A stretch of 64,000 nucleotides of DNA. It comes from Chelydra serpentina (taxonomy: Eukaryota; Chordata; Testudines; Chelydridae). The first letter of the stretch is position 1, and each line of letters begins with the position of its first letter. The DNA lies in NCBI GenBank assembly GCA_037349315.1, contig JBAIAC010000048.1, positions 34,536,501 through 34,600,500 of the forward strand, in the 5' to 3' direction. Under the pieces are notes generated by a model. That model saw nothing but the letters and a program-made list of their open reading frames with translations, ran no database searches and had not been told where the DNA came from. The position numbers were made by a program, and so were the translations under genes. Shown here one piece after another: positions 38,641-50,931 of the stretch.

Positions 38641-39530
38641 TGTGACAGATTGACAATATCCTGGAAAAACTTTATGGAATTAAGATAAACTTTACTGAAT
38701 TAAGCTAAACCTTACTGAATTAGGTTTCATACCTTTGGGGTTCATTGTATTCAGAATGCAACTGTGTATCTGTTACTTTGAAATTGTATGTAACTTCTCC
38801 AGAAGGAGGGGGATGATAATGTAATACCTCCAGTTATGAGCCCTTTGGAGCCACCCCCTGGAGAAGTACTAGTTCAAAGCAGGTTCCCCAAGGGACCAAC
38901 AAACAAAAAGGGGTTTTAGATAAATAGTCTGGTTTTAAACAGGCTCCTGGCCTTCTTCCTGATCCAGCAAATGGACAAGACCCCTGGTCCACAGAGGGCC
39001 CCAATCCTTAGGGAAGGATTGGAAGGACTGGGCCTACTGAGTCCCCATAAGACTAGGTGCTTGTTCTGAGATGAAGCTGTGATGAACTTGAAAGCACAAG
39101 GAAACTCCATGAGTGGGGTTTTGAAGGATTGCTCCTGCCAGCATCCCTATTAGGGTTGGGGGTGATCTCTGGTAACCTTATCATCATATGTGTAACTTCT
39201 TGTATTGTTTTTAATGTTTTCTCTGTAGTGCTTTTACCTTCAGAATAAATAGACTTGCATAGGAAGTACTGTGTGGTACTTTATAATGGTGGGCAATTAC
39301 TCTGTTACTAATCTCTGAAGAAAAAGTAAACAGACCTGCTTAGGCAGAGTCCCTTGCTGAGATACTACAGTATAGTCAGGGGATGTGCAGCCTGGAAATA
39401 CCCTGGTCAGAAGGGAGTGAGTTGTGTCACCACTGAAGGTGATGGCCAGGGGAGCCTGAAGCTTTGAGTGGGTGCCCTTGCTGAAACACAGAGGGGGAAT
39501 ACAGGTGCAGTTGCCCTGAACTGTGGCATG
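38641..39530 (+). mobile_element. Solo-LTR-like element
   Basis: The left edge is TGTGACAGATTGACAATATC. The interior has LTR-like parts: a T-rich region, then AATAAA (about 39243) and a downstream R/U5-like tail. The right edge is not secure. One option is 39369, where ...GATACTACA is followed by GTAT, matching GTAT just left of 38641 (a 4-bp duplication). The other is about 39528, where the family-like sequence ends at CTGTGGCA, without a duplication. No retroviral gene is present. Confidence 0.55.
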
Positions 39531-40440
39531 AGTTACTAAGGAAGAAAAGGGGCAACAAAAATCAAAATGGATAAAAGGAAAATGAAGAAGAGAGACTGAG
39601 AAAGAAAAAGAAATGGAAACAGATGAAGAGGCACAGGTCCTAATACTGGCTTTAATGGTCACAAGCAGGGCTTCAAAAACCCACTAGCCCATGATGAGTA
39701 GGAAATAGGATTTTTTCCCATATAAGTGCCATCACCTTCTGTAGAATCTCACCTTCCTCACCCCCAGAAAAATTCTCTAGCCCTCATGGTTATGTAGATA
39801 CACTCCATTCACATTTGTAAGGTTAACTAGTGCACTAATAGCTTCCCGAATCTGCACAGAGACAGCTCCAGTGCCATTGCTGCTCAGGGTCCCAGAAGTC
39901 ATTGTTGGGGGGTGGAGGGTAGGCCCAGTCACTGCTCCACAGAGCATTTTGAGGAGGTTTGGCTGCCTTCACTGTTAGGGTGGTCGAGGGTACCTGCTGC
40001 CACGGTTAGGAGTAGCGCACTGGGGGGGCTGCCACTCCCATCCACTGTAACAGGATTAACGGAAGGAGGGGGAGGCAGTGCATTGATTAACTGGAGAGTA
40101 AGTTTTAAATGATCTATAATATACCTATAGAAGGGGAGGCAATGCAAGGCTGATGAGAGGGGGAAAACGGATACAATTGTACCAAGGGCCTGAGCTCGGG
40201 GGGCCCCCAAAATGTCTGTAGCTAGGGTAGGGCCCCAGCAACCATGATGTACTGGGGCCCCAAATTTCTCTCGATGGCCTGGGAGGCATTTACTGGGAGG
40301 GAGAAACACCAATAGGAGACCAGGGCTTTTGGACCCTGACGGGTGAGACCAAGATCAACCAGAAGGAGACAGGATGGGAGGGGATGTGGCTCAGGAGGGG
40401 CCCTAGCCATTAGTATTTCTGCTTCGAAAGTAGACCTAGT
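39531..40440. other. Intronic DNA, weak relics only
   Basis: A segment at about 40148-40265 with CAATTGTACCAAGGGCCTGA and TACTGGGGCCCCAAATTTCT resembles a turtle MITE interior, but its ends were not found. Otherwise unassigned. Confidence 0.4.
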
Positions 40441-40449
40441 CCTTTAGCT

Positions 40450-40808
40450 CAGTGGTTCTCCTTGGGGGTACTTAGAGGTCTTCCAGGGGATATATCACAT
40501 GCTACATACAAAGCACTAGCAAAGTCAGTACAAACTAAAATTTCATACAAGCAATGACTTGTCTCTACTACTCTATATGCTATATACTGAAATGTAAGTA
40601 CAATATTTATATTCCAATTGATTTATAATTATATGGTAAAAATGAGAAAGTAAGCAATTTGTCAGTAATAGTGTGCTGAGACACTTTTGTATTTTTGTGT
40701 CTGGTTTTGTAAGCAAGTAGTTTTTAAGTGAGGTGAAATTTGGGGGTACGTGAGACAAATCTGACTCCTGAAAGGGGTACAGAAGTCAGGAAAGATTGAG
40801 AGCCCCTG
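40450..40808. mobile_element. hAT MITE (CAGTGGTTCTC type), copy 1
   Basis: Ends are CAGTGGTTCTCCTTGGGGGT and AAGATTGAGAGCCCCTG. Flanks CTTTAGCT (40442-40449) and TTTTAGCT (40809-40816) match at 7 of 8 bases. The interior is shared in direct orientation with the element at 52993-53399, for example TACAATATTTATATTCCAAT and AAGTAAGCAATT. Confidence 0.9.
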
Positions 40809-40984
40809 TTTTAGCTAGTAAGTGTTGGATTTATTTTTCAAGTCCTGGCCAAAATGTCTGCTCACTTTGGGCAGCGTCGTGTAACTGGATACTCTCAAAA
40901 GAAGTAGCAGTGCGTGCGCCACATACAGGCAAGGTCAATGCATTGCACAGCTCCTGCGCCTTTTTATGGGAAGTTCTTCAGGAC

Positions 40985-41090
40985 AGGGACCATGTCTTTA
41001 GGTGCACTGACAGCACCTAACACAATGAAGCGCCGAACTTGCCTGAAGCCACAAAGTGCAACTGCAATATAAATATTAAAGACTGTCAAC
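40985..41090 (+). repeat. CR1/L3-type LINE tail relic
   Basis: GGACAGGGACCATGTCTTTA followed by GACAGCACCTAACACAATGA and a GCAATATAAATATTAAA end follows the conserved 3' tail of ancient CR1/L3 LINEs. Confidence 0.58.
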
Positions 41091-41181
41091 ATGCGTATGT
41101 TTTGGATAGCACCACACACACCCCTCAAATTTCAGCCCAGCCTCAAACTTTCCCCATAAATCCTGCCCGGTTGAAAACTTA

Positions 41182-41466
41182 GGGCTGGTCTACACTAACC
41201 CCCCCGTCGAACTAAGATACGCAACTTCAGCTACGTTAATAACGTAGCTGAAGTCGAAGTCTCTTAGTTCGAACTTACCTGTGGTCCACATGCGGCGCGC
41301 AGGCTCCCCCGTCGACAGCGCTTACTCCTCGCAGCGAGCTGGATTACCAGCGTCGACGAGGAAGCACTTCCTGGTTCGATTTATCGCGTCTAGACAAGAC
41401 GCGATAAATCGAACCCAGAAGATCAATCCAACGCCTCCGATCCAGCCGGTAAGCGTAGACTAGCCC
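41182..41466. mobile_element. Palindromic TIR element with TTA duplication
   Basis: Ends are GGGCTGGTCTACACTA and AAGCGTAGACTAGCCC, and TTA flanks both sides (41179-41181 and 41467-41469), the target size of PIF/Harbinger elements. Two perfect internal palindromes are present: 14-bp arms at 41225-41253 and 19-bp arms at 41373-41415. It is non-coding. Confidence 0.75.
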
Positions 41467-41973
41467 TTAGGGCCAGAACCTTCAGTCCCTTAAAGCTGTG
41501 GGGGGGGTTTTGTTTTGTTTTTAAACAAAGTTTGAGCAGTGCAAAGCAGCCTTAATTAGCCTTCCCCCACCAGGAAGCTAACACAGGTGATGTGGCTGTG
41601 GCATACCAAACACCCAGCAATCCGCAGTGGCTGAAACGGCCTTTCGAAGCTAAATATCTCTGAAGCTAATTTAATTTTCACCTGGGCCTAGAATGAGAGC
41701 CACATAGTTCCAAGATTGGGGGAACGCTTTGTGCAGCTCAGGATTTGAGACATAGCATGCACAGTGCATTTAACTGTACTGGCCAGGTGAACTACCAGCA
41801 CACTCTTGTGCACCATGGTAGAATTTCCTTTGGCCTCACACATTGTATGTGCTACTCTTTGAGCTGGTTTCTGGCTGTTTGCTGGGTTTTCTTCTGCTTT
41901 GCGGATGGACAGCATTTAGTCCTTACCATTTAAATTAGTGAAATTTTACCTATTGATTTTACTTCCTATATTA

Positions 41974-42400
41974 CAACATTTCCCAAAGTGTGGGGCACGC
42001 CCCACTGGGGCGGGATGGACCGGCTAGGGAGCTATAAACAATCCTCTTAATTGGTCCTCATATTTTTTAAGTATATTTATAAGAAATCTCTTGCTGCTAT
42101 GGTTGCAAAATTCTTGAAACGGTGACCCAAGTGTACCTAATTCAGCAACCTCTATGTGAACTTGCTGAAACCCTGAATGCCAATGAGGATAGTTTACAAC
42201 ATTGGCCTTTAAAGAATTTAGTCGCTCATCACAACATGAAGGAAAGAAGAGGAAGTATCCCACTGTGAAGTCTGATACTATTTACTGTTAGTGAGCTCTC
42301 ATTTGGGGTAGTCCTTTAACACCACATTTCAGGATTGTGGGTGGGACTGGTTTCAGTCTCCCGAAGAGAAGCTCAGCTTTCACAAGTTTGGGAAACACTA
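41974..42400. mobile_element. hAT MITE (CAGTGTTTCCCAAA type)
   Basis: Ends are CAACATTTCCCAAAGTGTGG and CACAAGTTTGGGAAACACTA. Flanks CTATATTA (41966-41973) and TTATATTT (42401-42408) match at 6 of 8 bases, as expected for a worn 8-bp duplication. No transposase frame was recognised inside. Confidence 0.75.
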
Positions 42401-42409
42401 TTATATTTA

Positions 42410-43300
42410 ATTACATTTTCCTGAAAGCTTACCTCAAATCAGTTACGTTGGGGAAGGATGGTGTTAGCAAGGATTACAAGAGGGTGTTAATGAGGATCAA
42501 GTCAAATTAATGCTGGCTTTTGGACATCAACTAGTTTATATGCTCCCCTCCTACACAGTAGAAGAGTAGAGTAGAACAATATTTAAATTGTCATTACACA
42601 GACTGAGCTATGAGAGTATTATCTGTATTTTAAAGATGTGTAAAGTAATGCATAGAGAGATTACATGCCTTACCCAAGTTCACAAAGCAATCACTGACAC
42701 AATATAGAGATCAAGGATACATCCATACTATGGAGACTATAGTGGCATAACACCATAGTGTAGATGCAGTCTACAGCAACTGAAAGTGTTTTTCTGTTGG
42801 TGTAGAAACACCACCTTTCCAAATAACATTAGCTACATCAACAGAAGCACTCTTCCACTGACACAGCTGCATCTACACTGGGTATTATGTCAACATAGCT
42901 ATGACAGTCGGATGTGGTTTTTGCACACCCCTGATGGATGTAGCTATGCCAATATTACTCTCAAGTGTAGATCAAACCCTGTGACCTACCGACAGACCAT
43001 ACTTCTTTCTCAAATGTATACAAAAAGTTCATTGTTGAACAGCTGCTGTCAAGAGCTGGTACATGGTCCCCTTTACTCGTCTCCGTATTGGTCCATAGGA
43101 CCGGCAGGGATGTGAAGCAGGCAGAGGGTGGGGACAGAAAATGCAGTGGAGGCCAGAGAAACACAAGTTTCCATGTCACCCACAGAGAAAGATTCTCCTT
43201 CCACCTTCCCCTCTAACTTGCACCCACCAGCCACGGCAACATGTCCAGGCTGTGACCTATTGCCACTGCTGGCTAGCCCAAGGCTGTGCTCTTTGACGTT
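42410..43300. other. Intronic DNA with MIR-like and MITE-like relics
   Basis: A minus-strand MIR-like piece lies at about 42625-42720. A MITE relic at about 42715-42975 has ATCCATACTATGGAGACTAT on the left and ACTCTCAAGTGTAGATCAAA on the right, weakly inverse. The frame 42786-43115 runs over it and is not a gene. Confidence 0.42.
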
Positions 43301-43303
43301 TCT

Positions 43304-43480
43304 GGGTATGTCTACATTGCAATTAAAAACCTGCGGCTGGCCAATGCCACCTGACTTAGGCTCATAGAACTCAGGCTGTTTCACTGCAGTGTCGACTTTT
43401 GGGCTTGGGCTGGAGCCTGGGTTTAGAACCCTGCCTGAACCCAGACATCTATACCACAATGAATAGCCCCACAACCTGAG
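43304..43480. mobile_element. Palindromic MITE (GGGTATGTCTACAC type), truncated copy 2
   Basis: Begins GGGTATGTCTACATTGCAAT and follows the left arm and centre of the element at 20659-20939 (CTTGGGCTGGAGCCTGGG), but ends at about CCCCACAACCTGAG without the terminal repeat. Confidence 0.58.
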
Positions 43481-43484
43481 CATA

Positions 43485-45595
43485 TTCTCCGAGGGAATTA
43501 CAGTGAGTGCGAGAGGGAAGAAGGGAAAGTAATCAAGCAGCATTTTTTTCCAAAAATTTTACAGCAGTTCTTGCTCTTAGTGAAAAACCTTCCCACAGAT
43601 TCACTTCCTTTTTTCACATGGCCAAGAGGCTGCACAATTTTTTGCAGACAGGACAAAAAACAACTACACGGGGTTCTCTCAAACCATTTTCTCCTCCACC
43701 TTCTCTACCACTGCAGCTTTTTCCACAATTTCCCTCCTCTCTGCAGTAGGAGATGCTCAAGGCCAAAATAATTAAAACAGTGTAACTTTCCCTTTGAGTA
43801 ACAGAAGCTTGTCAGGGAATGTTTTATAGTAACAACACTGGTGATCAGATTAGTAATAAAAACTGAAATATTGGAACAAAGTTTTTAAGGACAACCTGGC
43901 CCAAATCTGCTCCCACTGCAGTTTTGCTACTGAATTTCAGTGGTCTATGCCCTATTTCTTCAAGGTCAAATCAAACTTTTCCCTTGCTAATTACAGCTCT
44001 CATAACAAGAGAGTAGAAATTTCAGGTCATTGAAAACCACTAGCAGAGCTCCACTTTCTCAGATACTCCACTAGAGCACACATGGATAGCATCACCAATG
44101 GTGATGTTTAAGGGAGCTTATGGATGTGAGAAAATAGATATCAAATATAAAAGGGAAAAACAAAGGATAAAAAGCTTTGTTTTTTAAAATGTCAATGTCC
44201 CTTTTATCACTTACGCATATATGGCTTTTGAGGATTTGTTTTTTCCTGATGGGCAGTCATTATTACAAAGAAATATGTAATACTACTTGAACATAACTGA
44301 AATAAAACTTCTCTTTTACCTTAGGTATACGTATCATTAAGAGTTCAGATAATGAGAATACTTTTAAAGCAATTATTCTGTTTTGCTCAACTGTAGGAGA
44401 CAATCATTCAGGACCACAGAGGGTTTTTATAGCTCACTACTGTTAGAAGATTTTTAAAACAGGAATGGACAGCATCTAAAGAAAAAAAAATTGACCAGTT
44501 TAAAAATATAAAAAATTAGCCTGTGTTAACTTTGAACATTTTTTGCTAAATGATTATCTTATTCAGGAGAACTGTGATTTGAGGAATAACATTTCCATAA
44601 TTTGTAGATTTTCCAGGAAACTAAACAAGTCTTGCCTATTAGAATTGCCTGGGGATGTCCGTAAAGAATGCTTCCCTAAAGCCTTTGTAGTCGATTACAC
44701 TCTCTACCTTATTTCTAACAAAACTGGAATAGAAGGGAATGATCTACAGGTGTATAATCTCTTGGATTTATGTGTTGAGATTTTTGCTCAAAAAATGAAG
44801 TCCACACAAAGTATTGGCAAAGCAGATCCCAGTATTATGTCTTTTAATATTTTGTTTTTAATTAAAGTGACCTTATTCATGGAATGAGTAGTATGAGGTA
44901 AACTTTTCTCTTACATATATAAAGTCAGATTCTGCTTGCTTCATTCACAAGTAGTTTCCATAATATCAACATGCTTGACAGGGACATTGCTGATTTAGAA
45001 CTCATACATTGTAAACACGTTTCTTTTAATCACATTACTAAACTCTTTCAATTATAAAAAGTGTAATAATTTTTAAAATCCAGTTGTTTTGTTTCTATTT
45101 ATGTTCTTGTTTACTTTGTGCATCTCAGACAATAAAAATTAATGAAGTCAGTTTCACTTTCAGATTCCTAATGCTGAAATTTTTAGGTTTCAACCATGGT
45201 AGAGGAATGTTTATTGTTTTAAAAAAATTCCAGTGCAATCATTTATAAAACAAATTTATGGAAACATTTCTATTGGTCTTATAAATGCTTACTTCTATAT
45301 ATTTCAGTTTGGGGAAATTTTTAAAGCAATTACTAACACTTCACTGAATTCCATGTTTATTGTCACAGTGATTTCTAGATCAAATTTGCTCAGTCCACAA
45401 ATAAAAAAAGAGACTATTTTTCAATCTGACAGGCTTGCAAATGTATCCAAGGGTGTGAAAATCAAGATGTGTTATTCCTGACTCCTGCATCACCACCAAT
45501 AATACAAATTCATTGCATCACCAATAATACAAATTCATACAAATTCTGCCCAAATATATCTCACAATTGCCAACTTTAATGCAGTAAATAAGCAC
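43485..45595. other. AT-rich intronic DNA, no recognised gene
   Basis: The longest frame is 44543-44887 on the plus strand (114 codons). It has no recognised domain, no family resemblance and no matching downstream exon. I treat it as chance. Confidence 0.4.
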
Positions 45596-45599
45596 CCTG

Positions 45600-45930
45600 A
45601 CTTTCACAATAAGCCAAAAAACAAGTTAATCTCATTTCAAAACAAGGCCAAAAACAAGCCAATCCCCAAGAACTCCAACACTCTATGTGACTAGATCCCC
45701 CCCGGCGTGCAGTCTGGGACTGTGGTGGGCCCGCTGTGCAACCGGGACTCTCTCCCCACCTTGCCTTGCTTTCCCCCGCCCTTACCCCTGCTTGCTGAGA
45801 GCCAATTAAAAAAAGAAGACGCAACAAGCTACAAGCCAAACAAGCCAAAAACTAGCCAACAAGCAACTCACAAGCTAATTAAGCCAAAAACAAGCCCAAT
45901 TTCTGTGCTTTTTTCACGGGTTTGGTATAT
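45600..45930. repeat. GCCAAAAACAAGCC direct repeats around a GC-rich core
   Basis: Left (45607-45665) and right (45800-45900) parts are made of direct variants of AAGCCAAAAACAAGCC, with a GC-rich core (about 45695-45795) between them. The units keep the same orientation on both sides, so this is not a usual terminal inverted repeat. The class is unknown. Confidence 0.5.
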
Positions 45931-45934
45931 CTGA

Positions 45935-47395
45935 GATATATCTGTTTAATCTTATTGCTTTCAATGAGATTCAAAGTTCTAATTGCAGAGCAAAATTCTG
46001 CCCTCAGTTATATCTGTTTAACCTCTTCAGTCCAACTGAACACTGTCTTCCTTTTTATGTAGTCATTTACACAGGTGAAAAGTGGTCTTAAAATGCTCCC
46101 TTTCTAATTTGGTAGTGTTTACCATTCACTCTGCATAGCTATAAATGACTATACAAGAGGGAAGGCAGTGGAGAATCAGGCACATCTTCATGGGATTGAA
46201 TAGGTGTAACAGTGGACAGAATTTGGTCCTGTAACTGGAATTTAGTTAACAACTGTGTTGATTAAGTATGAGCTAGAATAGAATCCAGCTCACTCATGTG
46301 CAGCTGGATCCAGGGGGATGGGACAAGTTGCAAAATGTTTATTTTTGACACTAAATTAAGTAGTTGTGGTCTCAGAATACATAGAGGAAGCAGATGAGTC
46401 AAACAAGATGGAATCATTTTTACAGTGTCACTTTTCAGAAAATAATCTTATTTTTCTCCTAGTCTGCACCAGCCCAGTATTCGGCTCTTTAAAGACTGTC
46501 AGGTGTGCCAAATAGCTTAGTGTTTTTTCAGTGTGGATAAGTGTCCATTGGCAACTACACTGAGATTATCAAATGCACTTCACTTGCAACCTATGAGTAA
46601 TTCAACCCTGATTCTGAGAGGTAAAATGCTGTTATAACAAGTCATTGTGCCCCCTACTCTTTCCCCAACTTAAAACACTTGACGCAGTCCACATTCTTAG
46701 ATGTTATTTTTAACAATGTTTTTATATCAAGTATATTTCAGTGGATTGACCTTTAAATTACCTCTAGTATATGTCAATGTACGTAAGAAGCTAAAGCACC
46801 TATACTAATACCTACTTTACTTATTCATGAAGAAAGACTGACTGGTGAAGAAGCTAGCAACTAAAGGTTACTGATGCAGATAAATAAGATTAATGATCCA
46901 ATACTAGTGGATCACAGTCGCTGTTCAACAGCACATTATATTTCATACCATACAGTATTTCACTCCAGTAACTTTAATTCTTCACAGATGTTCATTAAAG
47001 TAAGAGCAGCTGTTTGGGATGCGAAAATAAATATTTTTAAATTTCAAAAATAATGTAAATATGATGGTCACCATATAGACACCTTTTATATTTCACCATG
47101 CTATTTATAAAATCCTATAAATCAGAATGTGTATGTTTCAATTGCAAAGCCTCACAAACCTGAAGCTCATTCTCAATTTCTGCTGGTTTAATCAACCATA
47201 AAGTAGACTAGGAAATGAGACAGGGTCATCAGAACTCAGCTCTCTTTAAATCATTTGAAATTATGCTCACTTGCCAGCTACAACAACAAAAATGTCTCAA
47301 GGACCTCTGCAATCTTTTCAGAAACAGATGCATCTGTCAAAATCTACCTTGAACAAAGTTAAGCTCAAATAAGAATCAAAGTTCGGGGGGAGGAA
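45935..47395. other. Intron 2 of PPP1R9A, proximal part
   Basis: This is the intron just downstream of the first coding exon (the gene runs to lower coordinates). No repeat or alternative exon was recognised. Confidence 0.5.
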
Positions 47396-47400
47396 TTTAC
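47395..47400 (-). other. PPP1R9A: Splice donor after the neurabin first coding exon
   Basis: On the minus strand the exon ends ATTAAG and the intron begins GTAAAT (GT at 47400-47399). The exon end falls exactly after the conserved SSAPIK segment, where neurabin coding continues in the next exon. Confidence 0.92.
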
Positions 47401-48870
47401 CTTAATTGGAGCACTACTAAACTTAATTTTTCTGTTTGCTGGGATTTCATCTTCATCTGGCAATCCAATAACTTCAGCATATTCCATATCAGGTTCATAA
47501 TAGTTGTTTTCATCACTGTCATCTTGATCATCCTGTTCTGTTCCTGTCTCTCCCCAGTCAGAATTATACCTTGATCGCACCCTGTAGACATTATAGTCAG
47601 AGTGCATATATACATGTGAACTCTGAAAGTTATTCAAGTCTTCCTGGACTTCCTTTCCACTGGCATCATCATAGTGGGATTCAGTAGCATCTGAAGCTAC
47701 ATCTGCTGCAAAATTACCACCTGCTACCAAGTTTCTTGGTATGTCTGCAGCTCCAATGCCAACATAGGCACTCTCTGCATTTTGTGAATGTTCTTTTTGT
47801 TGTAAAGAAACTTCTGAATCTATTTTTTCCTTAGTCCTGGTACAGGATTCTTCACCCTTTTCGCTGTTAATGATGCTGGCCAATTCTTGTTTAGTTGTTG
47901 CACAAACAACAACAGGATCATAACTTGCTTCCTTATTCTTCCTTATTTCTTCATTTGTTTTTGATACTGGCAAAGTGCTTTTAGAAGCTTCTTCTCCTAT
48001 TGTTGAAGACGTACTGTTTTGCTGAAAGGTCTCAGCAGATACTGAACTTGTAGTTTGTTTGGCTGGTGAAGACCAGGTATTAGCATCTTTTCCGGGACTG
48101 AATCCATCAAGGTTTGCAACAGTGGAGGATAGATTTGCAACAGTAGATGATAGGTTTAGTGGGTAGTGACCAGTAACAGAATATTCTTCATTGTTTTCTG
48201 ACTTTTCTAAAACAATTACACTATGTGAATCAGTGTTTTCAAACACTGCACTGAGCTGACTCACTGTTGGAGAGACAGTCTCTGTCCTTGAGCTAAGACT
48301 GTCCAATGAATCAGTACTGCCTCTATTAGACTTTGAGCTACACCACTCATCTTGGAGTTCATTGGAAACTACTTTCTCTTTCTTTGGGGAATAGCGATTG
48401 GAATGTCCCATTTCATGAACATTTCTCTCAAACATCTTTCGAGTTTCAGTAAACTTGGAATAGGAAGGACCATCGTGCACAGTATCAAATCTACTAATCC
48501 TTTCTGAAACTGAAGACTCTAGTTTTACAACTGAGCCATCTGTCTTCTCCACAAATTCTTTGGGCCTAATTCTTCTTTGAGGAGACAGGGGACCACTTTT
48601 CCCTCTGGTTTTAGGGGTAACTCCAGTGCTCTCACTGGGCTCCATGCCCATCTGCATAAATAAGTTTTTAATCCTGTTGACGTTTGAGCCATATTTCCTC
48701 CCCCTGCTCTGCTGAGAGGCCTCTCCTTCATCTTTCGTTTTTTGGTCTCCATCTGATTTAGGTTTGTCAAAGGTGCTTTTTAGTGCCTGGAACTCAGTTC
48801 TGTAAGCATTCCTGTGAGGAGAGGCACTTCGGAGGGTTGATCTTTCTCCTGAAGACTCTGTTTTCATCAT
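47401..48870 (-). CDS. PPP1R9A: Neurabin-1, first coding exon (residues 1-490)
   Basis: Neurabin-1 is a neuronal scaffold that binds F-actin and brings protein phosphatase 1 to dendritic spines. The start is ATG at 48870, with A at -3 and an in-frame TGA 54 bases upstream. A second ATG follows at once, so the protein begins MMKTESSGERSTLRSASPHR. Residues 1 to about 144 correspond to the F-actin-binding region (FQALKSTFDKPKSDG, NVNRIKNLFMQMGMEP, VSERISRFDTVHDG). The middle is Ser-rich and less conserved. Near the C-terminal side lie the conserved HVYMHSDYNVYRVRSRYNSD segment, an acidic stretch, and the PP1-docking motif KIKF at residues 481-484 (47419-47430). The coding part ends at AAG (47403-47401) before a GTAAAT donor, in phase 0. 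The PDZ, coiled-coil and SAM exons are outside the window. Reading through the donor adds 11 residues and a stop at 47365. A 7-residue duplication (LSSTVAN twice) is noted separately. Confidence 0.96.
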
Positions 48871-49099
48871 GTTTACTTCAGGAGTGCAAAACCAATGTAC
48901 ATAGTGACTGATATACCACTCTCAGTCTTCTGTTACTAGTGAGATTCTGGTTGAGAAGAAAGTGCCTCTCAGGTGGCACTGGTCTCCATCAGGGCCATAT
49001 TCAGTAGGTATTCTGACAGATACTAGCTAAATATGTGCAAGCAACCATGACACCAAAGTAGCAAGACTGATGGCTTTCCAGAACAAATGTAGATTTAAC
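48871..49099 (-). other. PPP1R9A: 5' UTR part of the neurabin exon
   Basis: The exon probably begins at 49099, after the acceptor CTGTACTTTCTGTTGCAG (AG at 49101-49100 on the minus strand), which has a pyrimidine-rich tract. This leaves 229 bases of 5' UTR before the ATG. Other AGs upstream of the ATG are possible acceptors but have poorer tracts. Confidence 0.6.
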
Positions 49100-50931
49100 C
49101 TGCAACAGAAAGTACAGCTTTTTGAATCAAGTCATGCATTTGTATATCTTCAAATCTAAATCAATTACTTCAATTTTAATAAAGTTATTTGATATAACTG
49201 ATATTTAGAAATAAAAATTACAAAAATGCAGGGATTCATCCTTCACACAGCATCATTATCAAAATACACACATGTATTAAAATTCTAAAGCAGACACAAA
49301 ATTACAAAGAATAAAATTACAAGGAAAATGATGTTAGCAATGTTTCATTGCAGTCAAACTTTTCGACTGGAGATGGTAAAGGACAAAATAAACAGAGCTA
49401 AAATCTCTGTGTTATTTATGTCTGGGCACGAAATACTTCATGCAAACGTGATGACTGTGCTTCCCTGAGCTGCTAACATTTGCAATTCCACCTAGGTTGT
49501 CTCTGAACTACACAACAGTATGCTTTGAATGGTGTTTCTATGCAGAGAATGATCATTCAACAATGAAACAACAGCTCAAAAGAATTAGAAAAATTGCACC
49601 CACAGATATCATTCTGTGTTGAAAATAGTGAAGTGAAATTTAATAAGACTTGCCCCTTTCCACTTGCTGTATTATTTTAGCATGACAAAGAGCATGGAAG
49701 CATCTAGCGAACTGCAAAAAATGGAGCTACAGGCTAAATCTCTCCTTCCAGGTCACATCTGCACGCCCACAGAGTGGCCAAACCCAAAAGGTTGTTTTAA
49801 ATATAATAAACTGCATGGAAAGTTACATGATGCAACATGATGAATTTAGAGATTCTTAGTTGGGGGGGGGGGGCGGGAGGCTCTGAATGGTGTTTAAGGT
49901 AAAGGATGAGAACTGGGTCTGATTCCAGTCTGAACATTAGCCTGGAGAATTGCAGGAGAACACCACATGACTAATAGAGAGCAAAATCTCTCTCATTAGC
50001 ATCTTTCTGTTTCCTCGTCTTTCTTCTAGGCTATAACTTATTGCTGCAAGCTCCAAACGCAACGCATGTGGGCTGCTGTGCTCCTCACTCGTAGGGAGGA
50101 ATGCTATAACACTGCAGTCACACCTAGCACTTTAGAGCAGGAAGATTACGGATCAAGCACCTTACACATTTATTCGCCAATCTTTAGGCCTAAGAGGTTA
50201 CTTTAGACTAAGCAATATTCTGTGTCTATGAATGCACAATCCCCTCATCACCTTCCTGAAAGAGAACACACTCTTAGATCACCTCCAAACTCAAGCCCAG
50301 CTATCCATGCACAAGCAGCAGAGGGCTGCCCACAGCTGTGGCTCAACTGCTGCGCAGGGGCGCTGGAACAATTTGTATAGTGGGGGAGCTGAGAGCCATT
50401 GAACCAAACTGTAAACCACTTCAAACCAGGGGGTGCAGCGGCAGCATCTCGGCTACTGTGGATCAATTTTAAAAAAGACCAACACTTATGGAGAAGGGGG
50501 GTGTATGTAGCAGTTTTTTCTTAGCCACTGATCATTTCCCTTTGCCTCTCCCTTTATAGACTCCAGCCGATGTTTCCAATGATTGTAAGAAAAAGAAAAC
50601 GAAAGGCTAACTTAGGGTAAAAGGATCCTGTCTGGCGTCACTTAGCAAACCGCTCTGAAAGGGGAAGTGCTATGAAGACCTGGTTTCTTCGGACTCGAAG
50701 GCGAGAGGATCCCGCACCAGCGTTGGCCCAAGAACCACCTTGCGTACGAGCAGTAGCCCGGGCAATCATGGCAGGGAGCAAAGCTGCTCAGTGGCCATAA
50801 ACCCCGCTGGCTCTGGCTACAGCGTATAGGGAAACAAAAGCCCCCGGGCATGTCTCCCGTTGGCGCGCGCACAAGCTGCACCCGAGTCCTAACTTCAGCC
50901 CCTGCTCCCCGGTGCGCGCCCGGCCCCTTAC
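49100..50931 (-). other. PPP1R9A: Predicted intron 1 of PPP1R9A
   Basis: It is bounded by the donor CCCGG|GTAAGG (50932/50931 on the minus strand) and the acceptor at 49100. It contains a G12 run near 49862-49873. No repeat family or coding sequence was recognised inside. Confidence 0.5.
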